From: Climacium dendroides
Lineage: Eukaryota; Streptophyta; Bryopsida; Hypnales; Climaciaceae
Assembly (NCBI GenBank): GCA_950106755.1
Contig: OX467082.1
Coordinates: forward strand, 32,736,001 to 32,800,000
Direction: 5' to 3'
Length of the DNA stretch: 64,000 nt
The notes below the pieces were generated by a model. That model was not told where the DNA came from. It made no database searches and was given only the letters and a program-made list of their open reading frames with translations. Positions 35,991 through 48,295 of the stretch are shown here, in pieces. Both the position numbers and the translations under genes were made by a program. How positions within the stretch are numbered: the first letter of the stretch is position 1; each line of letters begins with the position of its first letter.

Positions 35991-37600
35991 GGCTTAGACG
36001 GGCCTCAGTCCACGGGAACCTGCAGAAACACACTCAATTCAATTAGTATAGAATGTGATTAAAGGGGTACATACTGAACTCCCATTTTCAAATTCTAAAT
36101 CAATTAGGAATGAATAACAACATTCACTTAAATATCAGAAAGCAAATCCCAAATTCACTGATGATTGAAAGCAAGATCCATACTAGTAATATCTCTCCTA
36201 CTTTTGAAAACAACTTCCATCAAGGATTTTGGACAGACTAAAATTCAAAAGTAAACTGTTTCGAACTACAAAGTATTGAAACTGAATTATGGGTATGGTA
36301 TAGTATTTCTACTGCCACAAGGAATCAATCCACGAATCTTTGATGAATCAACAAACCTACTCATAATTAACGATGAGACTTTTGGAATTTTTAAGTGCAC
36401 AATTGCATAAAGTTTGAGACCTCAGCCCTAGTAGAGTAACAATAATTCATGCTCCACTGCACCCCAACAGATGACCAAGAGCTAGTGGCCCCCCGTGAAC
36501 ATTCACAATTCTTTGTGCATAAGCAACAATCATGGTTGTAAGATCCAATAGTCTTTAGAATCTGTAACTGTCTAGATGTTACAATCCTTAGGAAGGAGTT
36601 ATCAAATCCTTAAATAACAATCCCATATGACTTGGCGAAGTGTTGACATATTTATTGGGCACGTAGGAAACCCATAACAAATACCAAATCTGAGCAGAAA
36701 TGATTTAAACGTGTAAAAGAGGTTAATTAAAAAAACCTAATTGAAGACCTTGGAGTTCAGAAAACAAATGAAGAGGAAACATAAGAGTCTTATGATTAGC
36801 AATTAATTCAATAAACGAGTGAAGCATGCAATTTATGGATTGGTTTTAATGCTTGTATAAGGGATGCAAACACAGAAAACACAAGGATTTTTTAGCAGTG
36901 GTGCAAACCATTGCAATGCAGACAAGAAGCGTGGAGATCAGAATACCTCAGACACTATTATATAGTTGTTGGGGACCGATTAACTTGTGTCGGGGACCTT
37001 TAGTGGTTATTTTGTTTTCTAAATTGCCCTAATCCAGTTAAAGCGTTTCAGCTGCCAACAACTACAATACTGTCATTATTTTTCTCTTCTGAAAGTCATG
37101 GAACAGTATTACGAACAATAGGCAAAACTCAACTATATTTAAACCATATAATGATTAGTATACTGCAGTTATGAAAAAAAAAGATGCCCACAAAATAGCC
37201 ACGATATATTTAACAGTTGTAGAGAGCTATAAAGGAGAAAAAAATGGAGTAGAATAAGTTTAAGTTGCAAACTTGCTTGTTTGTCTGCTTCTATGATAGT
37301 CACTTGTTCTAAAATTCCCACATCTATTTGCTTCTTCATGTAGTACAAATGTTAACCCAAACCTAGAATTTGAGTTAAAAAGATCCCTCCAAAACATGAG
37401 TACAAAGTACTTTCCTATCAAATGTTTGATTGTAAAAAAATTTAAAGCATCATCCCCTCGTTCATAGAGATCACTCTCACCAAGACCACTAGGTTCAAGC
37501 ACACCACAAACAAGAGAAAATAAGGCAATGGTTTGAAGCAAAAAATGAACACATCATTAGGATTACCTTCTTCATCTTCAGATGCAATCTTGCATCAAAT
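35991..37600. other. 5' flank of the kinesin fragment; no other gene
   Basis: The first ~50 bp may be kinesin 5' UTR exon and intron. The remainder is AT-rich with short frames (for example 37,260-37,541, minus strand) that show no recognised motif. Confidence 0.4.
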
Positions 37601-37611
37601 TCCCTACGACC

Positions 37612-38657
37612 TCAAATTGAAGGATTTTGAGAAGCTCCTACATGCGCCATCAAAGCCTGTTTGCGATAGTATGTTGCGACTTCCCTAACTTGTTTTTCTT
37701 TGTCCCATTTGCGATACCCTACTCCAAAGGGTTTGGGATTGACTCTCGTATTTACATCTTCCATCACCTTCCTCAAATGCTTCTTCATTACATCAACAGT
37801 AGGTAATGAGAGCACCAATAACAAAAATGTATCATCATCTTCAACACTTCGAGGAGGTTCTATTCGAAGTACTTGTGCTTCTACTTCATCGGCTATTATT
37901 GATGTCTCTTCGACCATCAAGCACAAAATCCTTTGTTATGCTACAGGACAGGACTACTATTCACCTCATTTAATTCCTCTATCTCAATTACTTCGTTCCC
38001 TTTCAATTTTTCTATTCCTATTTGTTTTCTTCTCATATACCTCAAATGTTTCTTCAAATACTTGTAAATTTCCCTTTTATCCCATTTGTGATTCTTCCTA
38101 CCTAATTTTATTTCTTGCAATGTTGTACAATTTTCTTTTATTACTTGTCTCAAAGATTCTTGCAATCTTTGTTCTTCTAAGTTGAACGCTCCTTGAGGCA
38201 ATCTTCCAACTTCTTGTGCATTTCTTAACCATTTTTTAGCTTGTTCATAATTATCTAACATTATTCTATGTTGAATACCCATATTTGCAGCAAGTAAAGC
38301 TCTTTTTCCGTACTTTTTACTCTCATTTCAACAAGTGGGAGGAGCAAAAACTTGAGTGTAAGATAGTGTATTTACATTTCTCTCATGCAGTGCAATTCGT
38401 GCAGGAGGTCCCCTCATACTACCTTCCTCTTCCACCATCAAACATTCTTCTTCCACTACATCTTCCTGTTCTACTCTCTTTTCTCCACACACAAATGACA
38501 CAATACAGAACTTTGAAATTTCTCTAACAAATCTGGTACCACAAACATCGCAACACTGTGCAAGCACCATTGTCAACAGTGTAGCGTACAAATTTCTAAT
38601 CGAGAAATGTGCTTGACTATCACCAATAAGGATAAACAATATACCTACCTGATTCAC
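37612..38657 (-). pseudogene. Unrecognised broken coding region (three minus-strand frames)
   Basis: Frames at 38,328-38,657, 37,941-38,282 and 37,612-37,926 follow each other on the minus strand and shift frame between them. The middle one is rich in charged helical sequence (YEQAKKWLRNAQEVG, EEQRLQESLRQVIKE). Both the second and third contain a KWDK motif. I do not recognise the family. The layout suggests one decayed ORF, possibly from a transposon. Confidence 0.35.
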
Positions 38658-39354
38658 TCAAATGCATAACACCCTAGCTCAAAGCGTTGATAAGCCCACC
38701 TCCACGACCACAGAGATGCACTAAAAAAGCATCCATGCACAAACGAAGATGAGAATCAAAAGGACCAAATACTAGAAAAAAAAAATGCAACACGAAATCA
38801 AAGCCAAGTACCACATTGATTGAAGCCAAGCACACAATTGAAACAAAGCAGAAAATGAAAACACAACGTTAGAGAGGCAACAACCATCTGAAGAAGCAGC
38901 AACCATCTAGAAAAGCAACAACCACAAGAAGCGACGAGAGGCGGTGACCATGAGAAGCGGTGATCACAATGGACAGGCGGTAGCCACAAGAGGCAGCAAC
39001 CACGTTGGAGAGGCGGAAACACCGTATGGAGAGATCTAGCGGCTATTAAAAAAACGGCTAAAAGAAATTAGCAAATTATTATTTTAATTTCAAAATTTCA
39101 GGCCGTATAATCGAACAGAATACTTGGAGTACAGGAAATCAACCACTTATGATTAAAAATGACGGTTTTTATCCAGAATTCATCAAGAAATAAGGGATTT
39201 TGACTACCCTACTTATGCTACCACTAGTTCCTAGGTGACTATCCCAAGGGTATAACCAACATTCAATGAATTAAAGAATCCAAGATATCTGGCAATTGCC
39301 AAAATCTTCAATGTTCATTGAATGTAAGTACCACGAGGTTTGAAGACAAGTTCT
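38658..39354. other. Intergenic, with a degenerate AGCAACCA-type repeat
   Basis: About 38,876-39,015 repeats GGCAGCAACCA / AGCGGTGACCA units about 20-30 bp long. No gene was recognised. Confidence 0.5.
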
Positions 39355-39850
39355 TTGTACAAGTGAGGTGGTAAGAGGTAAAGCAACCCATGTGGTATAT
39401 GTAAATTAGGATTAGTTAAAAGCTCAACTATTCATAGTAAAGTCATAAGAATTATGTATAAAGTAGACTTTACGACCCCATTTAAGCATAATTAATAAAA
39501 AATTCAAAAAACTTTTAACCAAACAAATATGGAAAATCAATTTAAATTTCATCTCCAAAAATCCATTTGTGATTTTGAGCCTCCAATCAAAAGTTATGGA
39601 TAAAATTCAAAGAGGATGTTTGAAAACGCCAAGAAAAATGTCTCTATTAACCCCTCTCTAAACCTTGTCTATTAATTTTGATTAGAATTTCAAAATTACA
39701 AATGGATTTTTGGAGATGAAATTTAGATTGATTTTCCACATTTTTTCAGTTCAAAGATTTTTGGAATTTTTTATCCTACTATGCTTAAATGTGGTCTGAA
39801 ATTCTACTTTATATACAATTCCTGCATTTTTGACAATGAGTGGGTAGAGC
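39355..39850. repeat. Foldback element, family FB-2, copy 2
   Basis: Two ~150-bp arms are imperfect inverted copies. TAAAGTAGACTTTACGACCC and CATTTAAGCATA near 39,460-39,500 pair with TATGCTTAAATGTGGTC near 39,781-39,797. TCATCTCCAAAAATCCATTTGTGAT pairs with a segment near 39,700. The copy at 41,690 shares the same arms. Confidence 0.75.
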
Positions 39851-40260
39851 TCTCATCTACAAATTGTCCCATAATCTATGACAAACAATGAATTTCATCA
39901 AAGAAATGACCTCTCCATTCCCTACTCAATGAATGCTAATGAAGTAATCCCTTAATTTTACCATCTATTTTGTTTATTGGTAGATGGTCAAATGAAAAAT
40001 TGTTCTTTGACTCCATGGATTATTATTAGATTCAATGGACTTTGAACCAACCATCTTTGCATTTATTTGTACATTTGAATTTAGTTTTTGTAATTTATTT
40101 GCCTATTTTTTAACAATTGCTTTTACAAACTTAAAGAAAATGAATGAAGTAAGAAAAAAAATTGGTTTTCTACCGAACAAAATGACTCAATTTAGACAAG
40201 GGCTTTCCAAGCACATACTCAAGGGCCTCATAATCCAAGAGATTTCAACTTGGAGGTGCA

Positions 40261-40770
40261 CTTAATTCTACTACAACAAACCACATGCGAACAAGTGGTT
40301 TCTAATTAACTATAATTTTAACTTCAAATTTTGAGCATTGTTTATTAATGACTATAGGATTCTAATCCCAAAATTTCAAACTCAAATAAAATATGGAATG
40401 ATTTCTAGAAGATGTTAAAAATGTACTAAAATGGCATGTTTTTTTAACTCAATATTTTTAAAGAATACATTTAGATGACCATTGCATCAATATTCAACTC
40501 AAAATGAGCTTTCAATAGAGAGTTATTTTTAGGATTTCTCTATTCATTTTTTAGACTATTTTTTCTTATATTATATTGGGGTGTGAAAGTAATTTATCAG
40601 TTTTACACTGTACATTTTTACTTCACAAATTTGTAACTCATTTTTATTAACAAATCAAAATATCTATAATTCAAAACATAAACTTTCAAAATAAGAAAAT
40701 CTATTCATATATTTTTCATTTCATTTATTTAAAATTCAAAAAGTAAATAGGGGTCCAAAGCACGCTAACA
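40261..40770. mobile_element. ~500-bp non-autonomous element, copy 2
   Basis: It is collinear with 19,801-20,330: both start TTCTACTACAACAAACCA and share AACTTCAAATTTTGAGCATT, TCCCAAAATTTCAAACTCAA and ATTCAAAAAGTA. The right terminus present in copy 1 is lost here. Confidence 0.8.
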
Positions 40771-41689
40771 TAAAAAAAGGGGGAGTGCACCCCCCAAGGA
40801 TTTCAAGATGACAAACAAACAAACAAACAAACAAAAAAAAACTTATTTTATATAAGAAAACATGGTAGCAGTTTCAAAAATTTCAACTCTTTAGAAAGAC
40901 AAGATTTTTTCGTATACATCAACTTTGTAATACATTAACCTCTATATGTCTTGATTCTTTTCCACAATTGATTATTTGGAGAAAACCATTATATAGTGTT
41001 ATTTGGAAGAATATTTAGGAAGTGATTTGCAAAGAAAAGTTGTAAATTTTGAAATTTAGATTACATCCATACAACCTTAGGAAAAAAATGAGGCCATAAG
41101 AGGGCTACCAATTTGAAGGGGAAGATTTAGAGTGTCAGCCCATTGATTGCTCATGCACGATGTCCAATGTCCAAGTTGGCACTACTGGTGCTAGCACAAC
41201 TTTGGAAAATCTAGAAACATATGCTTCTTTGTCCTACATGCATAACATTTAGTAGCCTACAAAGAGTTTGTTTTTGCTTCCTTGGAAGCATCATCCACAA
41301 AAAACATCCATGTGGAGAATTAAAGTAAGCTCCAGTATCAGGTGCATGGAATGTGACAGTAGACTTTGGGTTTACATTTTTGTTTCCTTCTAAATCTCGG
41401 ACTAGCCAAACAAACATTCAAAGAAACTTTAAGATGATATGTCAAACACTAAGAGAATTCTTCAAATTAAAATCCCAATGTCATTTAACCCATCCAAAAA
41501 ATAATTTTGGTAGACCTATGAAGGAATTGAGTAGGATTCATTTGAGGGAATGAAAGTTGGAGATGTCATTTTTATTTTGAAATTGATTTTTCACCATAAA
41601 TCCTCAAAGGATATGGAACAATTTGAAAATGAGTGCTAAATTGCTTATTGTCAAAATGTCAAAATAATGTTTATGTAGAATTTCAAATC
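40770..41689. other. Simple repeat and AT-rich sequence, no gene
   Basis: An (ACAA)n tract lies at 40,811-40,834 behind a CCCCCCAAGGATTTCAAGATG segment, resembling the tail of the repeat family at 44,340 and 48,296. Short frames at 41,211-41,553 have no recognised motif. Confidence 0.5.
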
Positions 41690-42140
41690 TCATGTAGTCA
41701 TAATAGAATAACTATTTTCAAAAAACTTTGGACTAAAAAAATTGGAAATTTTATTTGAATTTCATCTTCAAATGTGTTTCATATTTCAAACCTCCAATCA
41801 AAATCTATGGACAAAATTTAGAGAGGATGTTTCAAGATGTATAAAAAAATGCCCTTCCAACCTCTCTTTGAAAATTATCCATAACTTTTGATTGGAGGCT
41901 TGAAATATCAAATGAATTTTTTGAAACAAAATTTAAATAGACTTTCCAACTTTTTTAGTTCACAATTTAAAATATATATATATTTTATTATGACTAAATG
42001 AGGTCTGAAATTTTACTTCAAATCAAATTCTTGCTTTAATTTGACTTAACTATGAGCGGTTGAGCTCCTACTAACTTTAATTTAATAATCTCACATTGTT
42101 TACTTTACCTCCTACCACCCCATATGTATATAAAGATTTG
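41690..42140. repeat. Foldback element, family FB-2, copy 3
   Basis: Arms around CCTCCAATCAAAATCTATGG (41,791) and CCATAACTTTTGATTGGAGG (about 41,879-41,898) are inverted. The same arm sequence occurs in copy 2. The right end, ACCACCCCATATGTATATAA, matches the right end of the 33,509 copy. Confidence 0.7.
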
Positions 42141-44339
42141 CCTTCTCATTCTTCAAACACAAATCATGAAAGGCGTTCAAATCATAGTGAGGAAATTAAA
42201 GCAACAGTTTCAATGAGTAGAATGCTAATTCCATGAAATTTTTTTAGAATTTGCGATGCGTAGATTATTAACTACTAATGGATGTGGAATATTTCACAAC
42301 ATATGAAATGGCGTGGAATATTCCACATCATTTTGTCTAAGGGAAGGCTATCCTTCTTGTTGTTATTGAATGTTATGCATTGGAGTGAATCAATTGTTGT
42401 TTGTGTGGTTTAGCAATTGCAAAAATTTTGGACTTTTGGGGCCAGTAGGATTTGCGATTTCATCTGGATAGTCCATTCCTGAGCCTGATCATGCATTGCG
42501 TGCCAATCAAACTAAGCAAGTACAAAGGAATAGTGCACTTCTAAAAAACATTAATGGCGGTCAACAAATCTTCTTAAACCTTCAAGGCCCAAGGCCTTTG
42601 GGGGTCTAAGAACATCATTGCTTTCAAAATGTTACAAGTTTAAATGTCACTAATATATAGAAATCTCAACCATGCAATCTTGTAGTGTACATGTTGTACA
42701 TGTCATGGATCAAGTCATTTGGTCACATGGATTGCAAGATCATAATGTTTTAGTGTTGAAAAAGGATGCTGGAATTTTCCTTGCACTACATTTGGAGGTG
42801 AAATTTGATTTCTAAACCTTTTCAAATGAAAAAACTTTAAACTATTAAGTGCTTGAAAATCAGCATACAAATACATTGGTGAAAGAAAATATCATTCAAT
42901 TGACTCATTGAGTCTACGAAATGGCTTTGCAATGTCAAGAGAAGTTGCAAAAAAACACATCCAAGGCTGAACCTCCTTCTCTTAAAATGACTCCCAGTCA
43001 CTCTTAATTTCTTGAATTGATATGAAATTTTATCCACACAAACTAGACTAGTATGCACAACTTTTCCAAAAAACATGATTGGAAATGGGCATTGTATGAA
43101 GAAGAAATAAGTTGCCAAAGTTCACTGTAATGAAAAACTATTAGGGTTTTGAACTTTGAATTGCTCCACAACATTCAAAACAACTTGCATTGATATGAAA
43201 ATTTTACCACAATCACTAGACTTCAAGGAAAACATGATCCAACAAATTTTATTGAAAACAAACAATGGATCAAGGAGATACAAGCCCCATAGTTACAGCA
43301 ATCAAATGCAATTTGGTAAACTCAAATTGAATCTGTGAAATTTGATTGGCTTCCAAAAAATCAGTATATCTTGGATTGGTTTGGAAATTTTACTACACAA
43401 ACTAGACTAGTATGCGCAACTTTTCCAACAAGTTTTATTGAATTTGGACATTGGATGCAAAAGTTACAGCACTTTGAATTGGACTCAAACTATGTGAGGC
43501 TACTTTTGAGGCTTTGGAGCGTTGGGGGGTTAATAGCCTTCTACTAGGCTGAATTTTTTGTAATGGGTAGATTCACTAATGATATTACAACTATTTTCTA
43601 TAAATTTGGAAGAAGGGATTTCAAAAAAAGAACGTGACATCTTTAAAAATTTTATGGGCAATTATTTGGGTTTGTGTAGTGAAAATGCCTCTATGTTACA
43701 AAAAAATAGTTTTTGGATATTGAACTTTGTAATAGAAAGAGTAATTATGTTCTTCAACAATGGCATTATACAAGTAACTATTTCTTTCAAAAACTATGGT
43801 AATAATGGGGAATTTGAAATGAAGAGTCAACAATAAATGGAGGAAGTCGTAAGACTTACAGGACTTTTTAGTATTAGAAGGAAATATATTTTGTAGTTTT
43901 TATTAGTCTTCAATACTGAAGGAGATAATTTACAAATAAATCATACATTTGTTTTTCAATATATTGAAGGAAACCAAAAGTTTATTATGTTCAATGTAAT
44001 TTTAGGCAATAGAATTCTTATTTTTGATATTGATCCCTTTTAATGATAAAAAACCCATACAATGTAGTTTATAGTTATTTTTGGAAATTATCACACATTG
44101 TACTTATACCGTAGTGAAGAAGGTGCAACTAAAAGTGGTACGATTGAAGAATTTAGAGCATACATGAAAGCATACATCACATCTTGTAATATTGTAAGAA
44201 TGAAAATACTTTAGATAGAAATGTTGTGAAGAAGTGCATTATTGTATAAGAATTTTCAACAAATAATAGAATTATCTATTGAACCCACAACATTGTTGAT
44301 TTGAAAGTGCAAGAGGCACAAAGAAATAGAAATGCAATA
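42141..44339. other. Repeat-bearing stretch; three ~180-bp degenerate tandem units
   Basis: Units near 43,015, 43,190 and 43,375 share GATATGAAATTTT / TTGGAAATTTTACTACACAA and ACTAGACTAGTATGC. A possible decayed TTAA element spans 42,574-43,533 (GGGGGG-TTAA at its right end), but the left end is weak. Plus-strand frames at 43,335-43,836 are not recognised. Confidence 0.45.
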
Positions 44340-44850
44340 ATCAATTTAGAAATCAATTTAACTAGTGTGCCGTGTGCTGTCACCATAATGAAAACCAAAA
44401 TAAAAGTAATTTTCTAATTTTTTAGTTCATACAAACTTCAAACTTTAAAAACTTTCACATTGTATGTCCGAATGCCACGAAACCAAGCTGTTGCACCCCT
44501 CCTCGCTGAGAGCTTTCAACGGTACCAAGGATGCGACCAAGGGACGCACGGTCCAAGAGATTTGAACGTGACAAACAAACAAGCAAAACAAAACAAAACA
44601 AACAGCCAAAACAAAAGTAAAACTAATGTGCCCAGTGCCTTGTGTGTGCCTGTGCTGTTGCCACAGTCAAAACATAACTGTAACTAATTTTTTAATCTTT
44701 AAAAATCCAAAAATAACTCAAAAATCCATAACTTTCTCATTGTGAGTCAGAATGCCACAAAACCCAGCTTGTGCATCCCTCCTTGCCAAGAGCTTTCCGA
44801 TAGTACCAAGATTGTGATCAAAATATAAATAAAAGTAATTTTCTAATTTT
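44340..44850. repeat. ~150-bp repeat family with (CAAAA)n tail, copy 1
   Basis: Units carry AAAAGTAATTTTCTAATTTT, ACTTTCACATTG, ATGCCACGAAACC and CCCTCCTCGC...GAGAGCTTTC. One unit ends in GGTCCAAGAGATTTGAACGT and then a CAAAA-rich tail at 44,565-44,605. Related units lie at 48,296-48,838. Confidence 0.8.
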
Positions 44851-45056
44851 TAAAAAGTAATTTTTTTATTTTATTTTATTATTTATTTTTCAAAGATGAA
44901 GAGACATGTCTTTTAGAAGTCATGAAAACTCTAAATTCTCTTGTGAAGAATGAAAGTCACTATAAGTTTGACAAGGAAATTTTTTAAAATTAATGAATCA
45001 AATTCAAAAGATGCTTAAACATTATAATTTTTCTACTATATATACATGTTACAATC

Positions 45057-45692
45057 TTAACCTTTAGGAGACCATTGTCCCATAGGGGACAAATGGAATT
45101 TTGGGCAAATACCTATGGTCTTAATTATTGTCATGATTTTTTGAAACGTTTTTGGAAGATAGGAAAATTAATTAGCTTTGTGAAAGTATAGTTTTTTTCC
45201 AATTCATGCCTGGGATCAAAAGTTTTGCTCAATTAAGTTCAGAATAGAAGAGACTAGTAACCAAAGAAGAATTCCATTTTTTTTTTCATATGTTGTTTCA
45301 ATTTTTTTTTCATAAATTTTTTTAATATATAGAAATCTTTGATTAATGTCATTTCAATAATTGATGTCAAAGTTATGAACAACCTTATTTGGAGGCAATC
45401 CAAGTATCTCATTAGAAAAATAACTTGTACAATTCATTTTTTGAAATCAATTTTTACAATTACTAAAAAGAAGTTGTACATGGTTTAGCTTTTTCATGTA
45501 ATAATCTCAGCATTGGGTTTAGTGAGTTCTAATTCCATCTTAGAGATTTTAATAATTTGGATTTGTCTTTTCTTTTCTATCGATCTACTTCTCTTCAACA
45601 ATATTTGTAAGAGGGAAAATGAAGTTTTCTTGGAATATTTATCTCCCTAGTTACTCAACTAAATTTTCTACGATATAAATGTAGAAGCTAAA
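45057..45692. mobile_element. TTAA/CC piggyBac-like element, copy D, right end lost
   Basis: TTAA at 45,057-45,060 is followed by CCTTTAGGAGACC. The first ~120 bp match copy C (GTCCCATAGGGGACAAATGG versus GTCCCCTCAAGGGACAAAATGG), and later parts share the ATAACTTGTACAATTCATTT region. The right terminus is replaced near 45,692 by another repeat. Confidence 0.65.
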
Positions 45693-45945
45693 GTGTACAA
45701 TGTTAGTTGTTTTTTAAATGAAATGTTTTGGAAGTTGAATAATTTCTCATGGGTTTGTCTTTTCATGATTAATAAAGATGCAAAGAAAAAAGTGATTTAT
45801 TCAAAAGATAACATTAATAATGCCTTTCAAGTTTCATAATGAGGAAAACGAATTAAATAGCAGCCCTCACTAAAATCGGAAGTTGTAGCACCAACACAAT
45901 ATATTGAATTCCTCATTTCTGACAAAAATACTCCTCTGCCCCCGT
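45693..45945. repeat. ~250-bp dispersed repeat, copy 1 (partner 56,195-56,449)
   Basis: Both copies share TGGAAGTTGAATAATTTCTC, TCATGATTAATAAAGATGCA, TTCATAATGAGGAAAAC, GTAGCACCAACACAATATAT and ACAAAAATACTCC. The element class is unknown. Confidence 0.85.
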
Positions 45946-47000
45946 TTGGACAATATGTTCACCTGGCATGGCAGATGCGCCCTCGAACTCCACCTTAGCT
46001 CTTGCTTTGCGAGATCGAGCCTGTTAAGCAAATTATGCCCCCTTTTAGCCCCGGACTAAAGGGTCAGAAGCTCCTTTGTCCAAGAACTCACGATCTCTTA
46101 GAGGCCTCAAATCCTCTTTAATGTTTCAAAAAAAGTTTTTAAAAATCTATATAAAAATGAAGAGTATAGGTACTTGTCTAGAAGTCTATTTGTCTTCCAA
46201 AGGAACTATGAACTTTTAGGATTAATGTATGTCAGATGTAGGTAACAAAAATAACATGTTTTCATTCCTCAATAGTAGCCGATGCATGTGCATTTTTCAA
46301 ATATATAGTGCTGTGAAAATCAAAGAAACAGGATTCATTGCAATTCAACCCATTCATGCCCATAGACAAATAGACTTCTAGACAAGTACCTATACTCTTC
46401 ATTTTTATGGAAGACAAATGGGTTGAATTGCAATGGTAAAAAATGCAACATCAATTTTTGAAAGAGAGATAGCTCTATTTTAAAAAATAAATACTTATAA
46501 ATTTTGATGCATTACAAATCTATCTACTAATAAGGTAACTTTGCCTATGAGTGCCCAAATGGGAGCCATTTCATTATAGGCAAAATTGTACTAATGGTGT
46601 ACATTTTAGTTTTTGAAATGAGCATCACTACAAATTCTTTGCTTGCGATGGGTTGACAGACATTTGGACTGTCATAGGCTGGTTTACCTTAATGTAGTTG
46701 CAAAGAGGTTTTACTTTTGGGAATGTTTCTTTTATTAATTCAAAAGTAAAAACAAACTATGTCTTTTATTTTATTTAGAACACAAGTATATAAGAAAAGA
46801 ACTATGAAATAAAAACAATATAGAAACTTCAATATAAAAAACTATCTTGAAGAATAGTTTATATTGTTATTTCATTTTAGTGAAAATAAAAGCGAATTAG
46901 ATATATAGTACATATTGAAAAAACACAAGTCCAACAATTCCTTAATTGTAAACATTGAGTTTTTAATATATTAGTTGTGTGTAATTTTTTGAAAGTTAAA
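45946..47000. other. Intergenic, with a perfect 45-bp inverted repeat
   Basis: 46,151-46,195 and 46,364-46,408 are perfect reverse complements separated by 168 bp. A further inverted pair (CAATTCAACCCATT / AATGGGTTGAATTG) overlaps the right side. About 45,950-46,110 is GC-richer but unrecognised. No gene was seen. Confidence 0.7.
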
Positions 47001-47464
47001 ATGAGGCGTGGAGGTCATCGAAAACAGTTTTTACGAAGCAAATTTTGTAGTTGTTCAAAATGCCACACAATCACTCAAGAAGGAAAACATGTAGACAAGA
47101 GGACATTTCGTGCTCACCAACAACAAGAACAAGAAAGTCAAATTCAATTACAAAGAGAATAAGAATTACAGACCTCTCATGTTGTAGAAGATTTGGATCC
47201 GTCAACTCTAGAGGCGATCAATGTTGATATGGATCAACTAGAATATGAACCAGCTCCATTGCCTTCAGAAACAGATCTGTCTCCATCACAACGAATTGAA
47301 GATCTAATTAACCGGAGACTGCAAGAAGAAAAGAGACGTGTGGATGTTGATGAACTATAACCTTTGGATGCACTTGATGAAATGAAAAATACAATGAAGT
47401 ATGTATTGATTAAAGTACAAGCAAAATGGGATAACAAAAAAATGTCAATTGAATTACAGGACTA

Positions 47465-47896
47465 TACAAGATTTGGTTCGCGACTGGGTTCCGGATTTCT
47501 CTGAGATGAAATTTATAGAGCACTAAGAAGTTGAATGCAATTCGAGTGTGGAAATTGAGATCCTAAGAGTTCTACAAGATTTGGTTTGCGACTCGGTTTC
47601 GGATTTCTCTGAGATGAAATTTATAGAGCACTAAGAAGTTGAATGCAATTCAAGTGTGGAAATTGAGATCCTAAGAGTTCCACAAGATTTGGTTCGCGAC
47701 TTGGTTTTGGATTTCTCTAAGATGAAATTTATAGAGCACTAAGAAGCTGAATGCAATTTGAGTGTGTAAATTGAAATCCTAAGAGTTCTACAAGATTTGG
47801 TTCGCGACTTGGTTCTAGATTTCTCTGAGATGAAATTTATAGAGCACTAAGAAGCTGAATGCAATTCGAGTGTGGAAATTGAGATCCTAAGAGTTG
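47465..47896. repeat. Four tandem copies of a 108-bp unit
   Basis: Units begin with ACAAGATTTGGTT at about 47,465, 47,573, 47,681 and 47,789 and share ATGAAATTTATAGAGCACTA. All four contain the same TAA in the frame that otherwise stays open (36 codons per unit). The array follows the N-terminal part of the transposase relic. Confidence 0.9.
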
Positions 47897-48295
47897 AGTG
47901 AGAAATTCACATATAGAACTAGAATGTGAACTTGTAATCGTTGGGAGCGCAGCTTTTCCACTTCCAAATCCTGCTCCAGTAGAGCAATAGTTTCCTCTCC
48001 ACCATGACTTCCAAGCATTTCTGCATCTGATATATTTGCTACCCCGAGGGAAAATAGACGCTCACCTGTTTAGGTCCTAAAGTTGGTAATCCAAGTTGTT
48101 AAAATCAAATATAGTCTTCTACTGCTTTCCAGCTTCTGGAGATATTCAGATAATAAACAGCTTACCAAAAGGAAGATGTATCCCACCCCTCTCGAAATCC
48201 ATCTTTTGTTGACAGATCATTGTATCATCCACCTCGCTCTGTTAGCTTATTAGTCTCCTTGACGTATATAAGTAGTATTAACTCTCTCTGAATAC

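Noticed and set aside
39644..39660. TTAACCCC as a possible start of another piggyBac-like element
   Set aside because: It falls in the centre of an FB-2 foldback and lacks the AAG continuation and a partner end.
42574..43533. Possible further TTAA element
   Set aside because: The right end (GGGGGG-TTAA) fits, but the left end reads TTAAACCTTC and the ends do not match well enough to call it.
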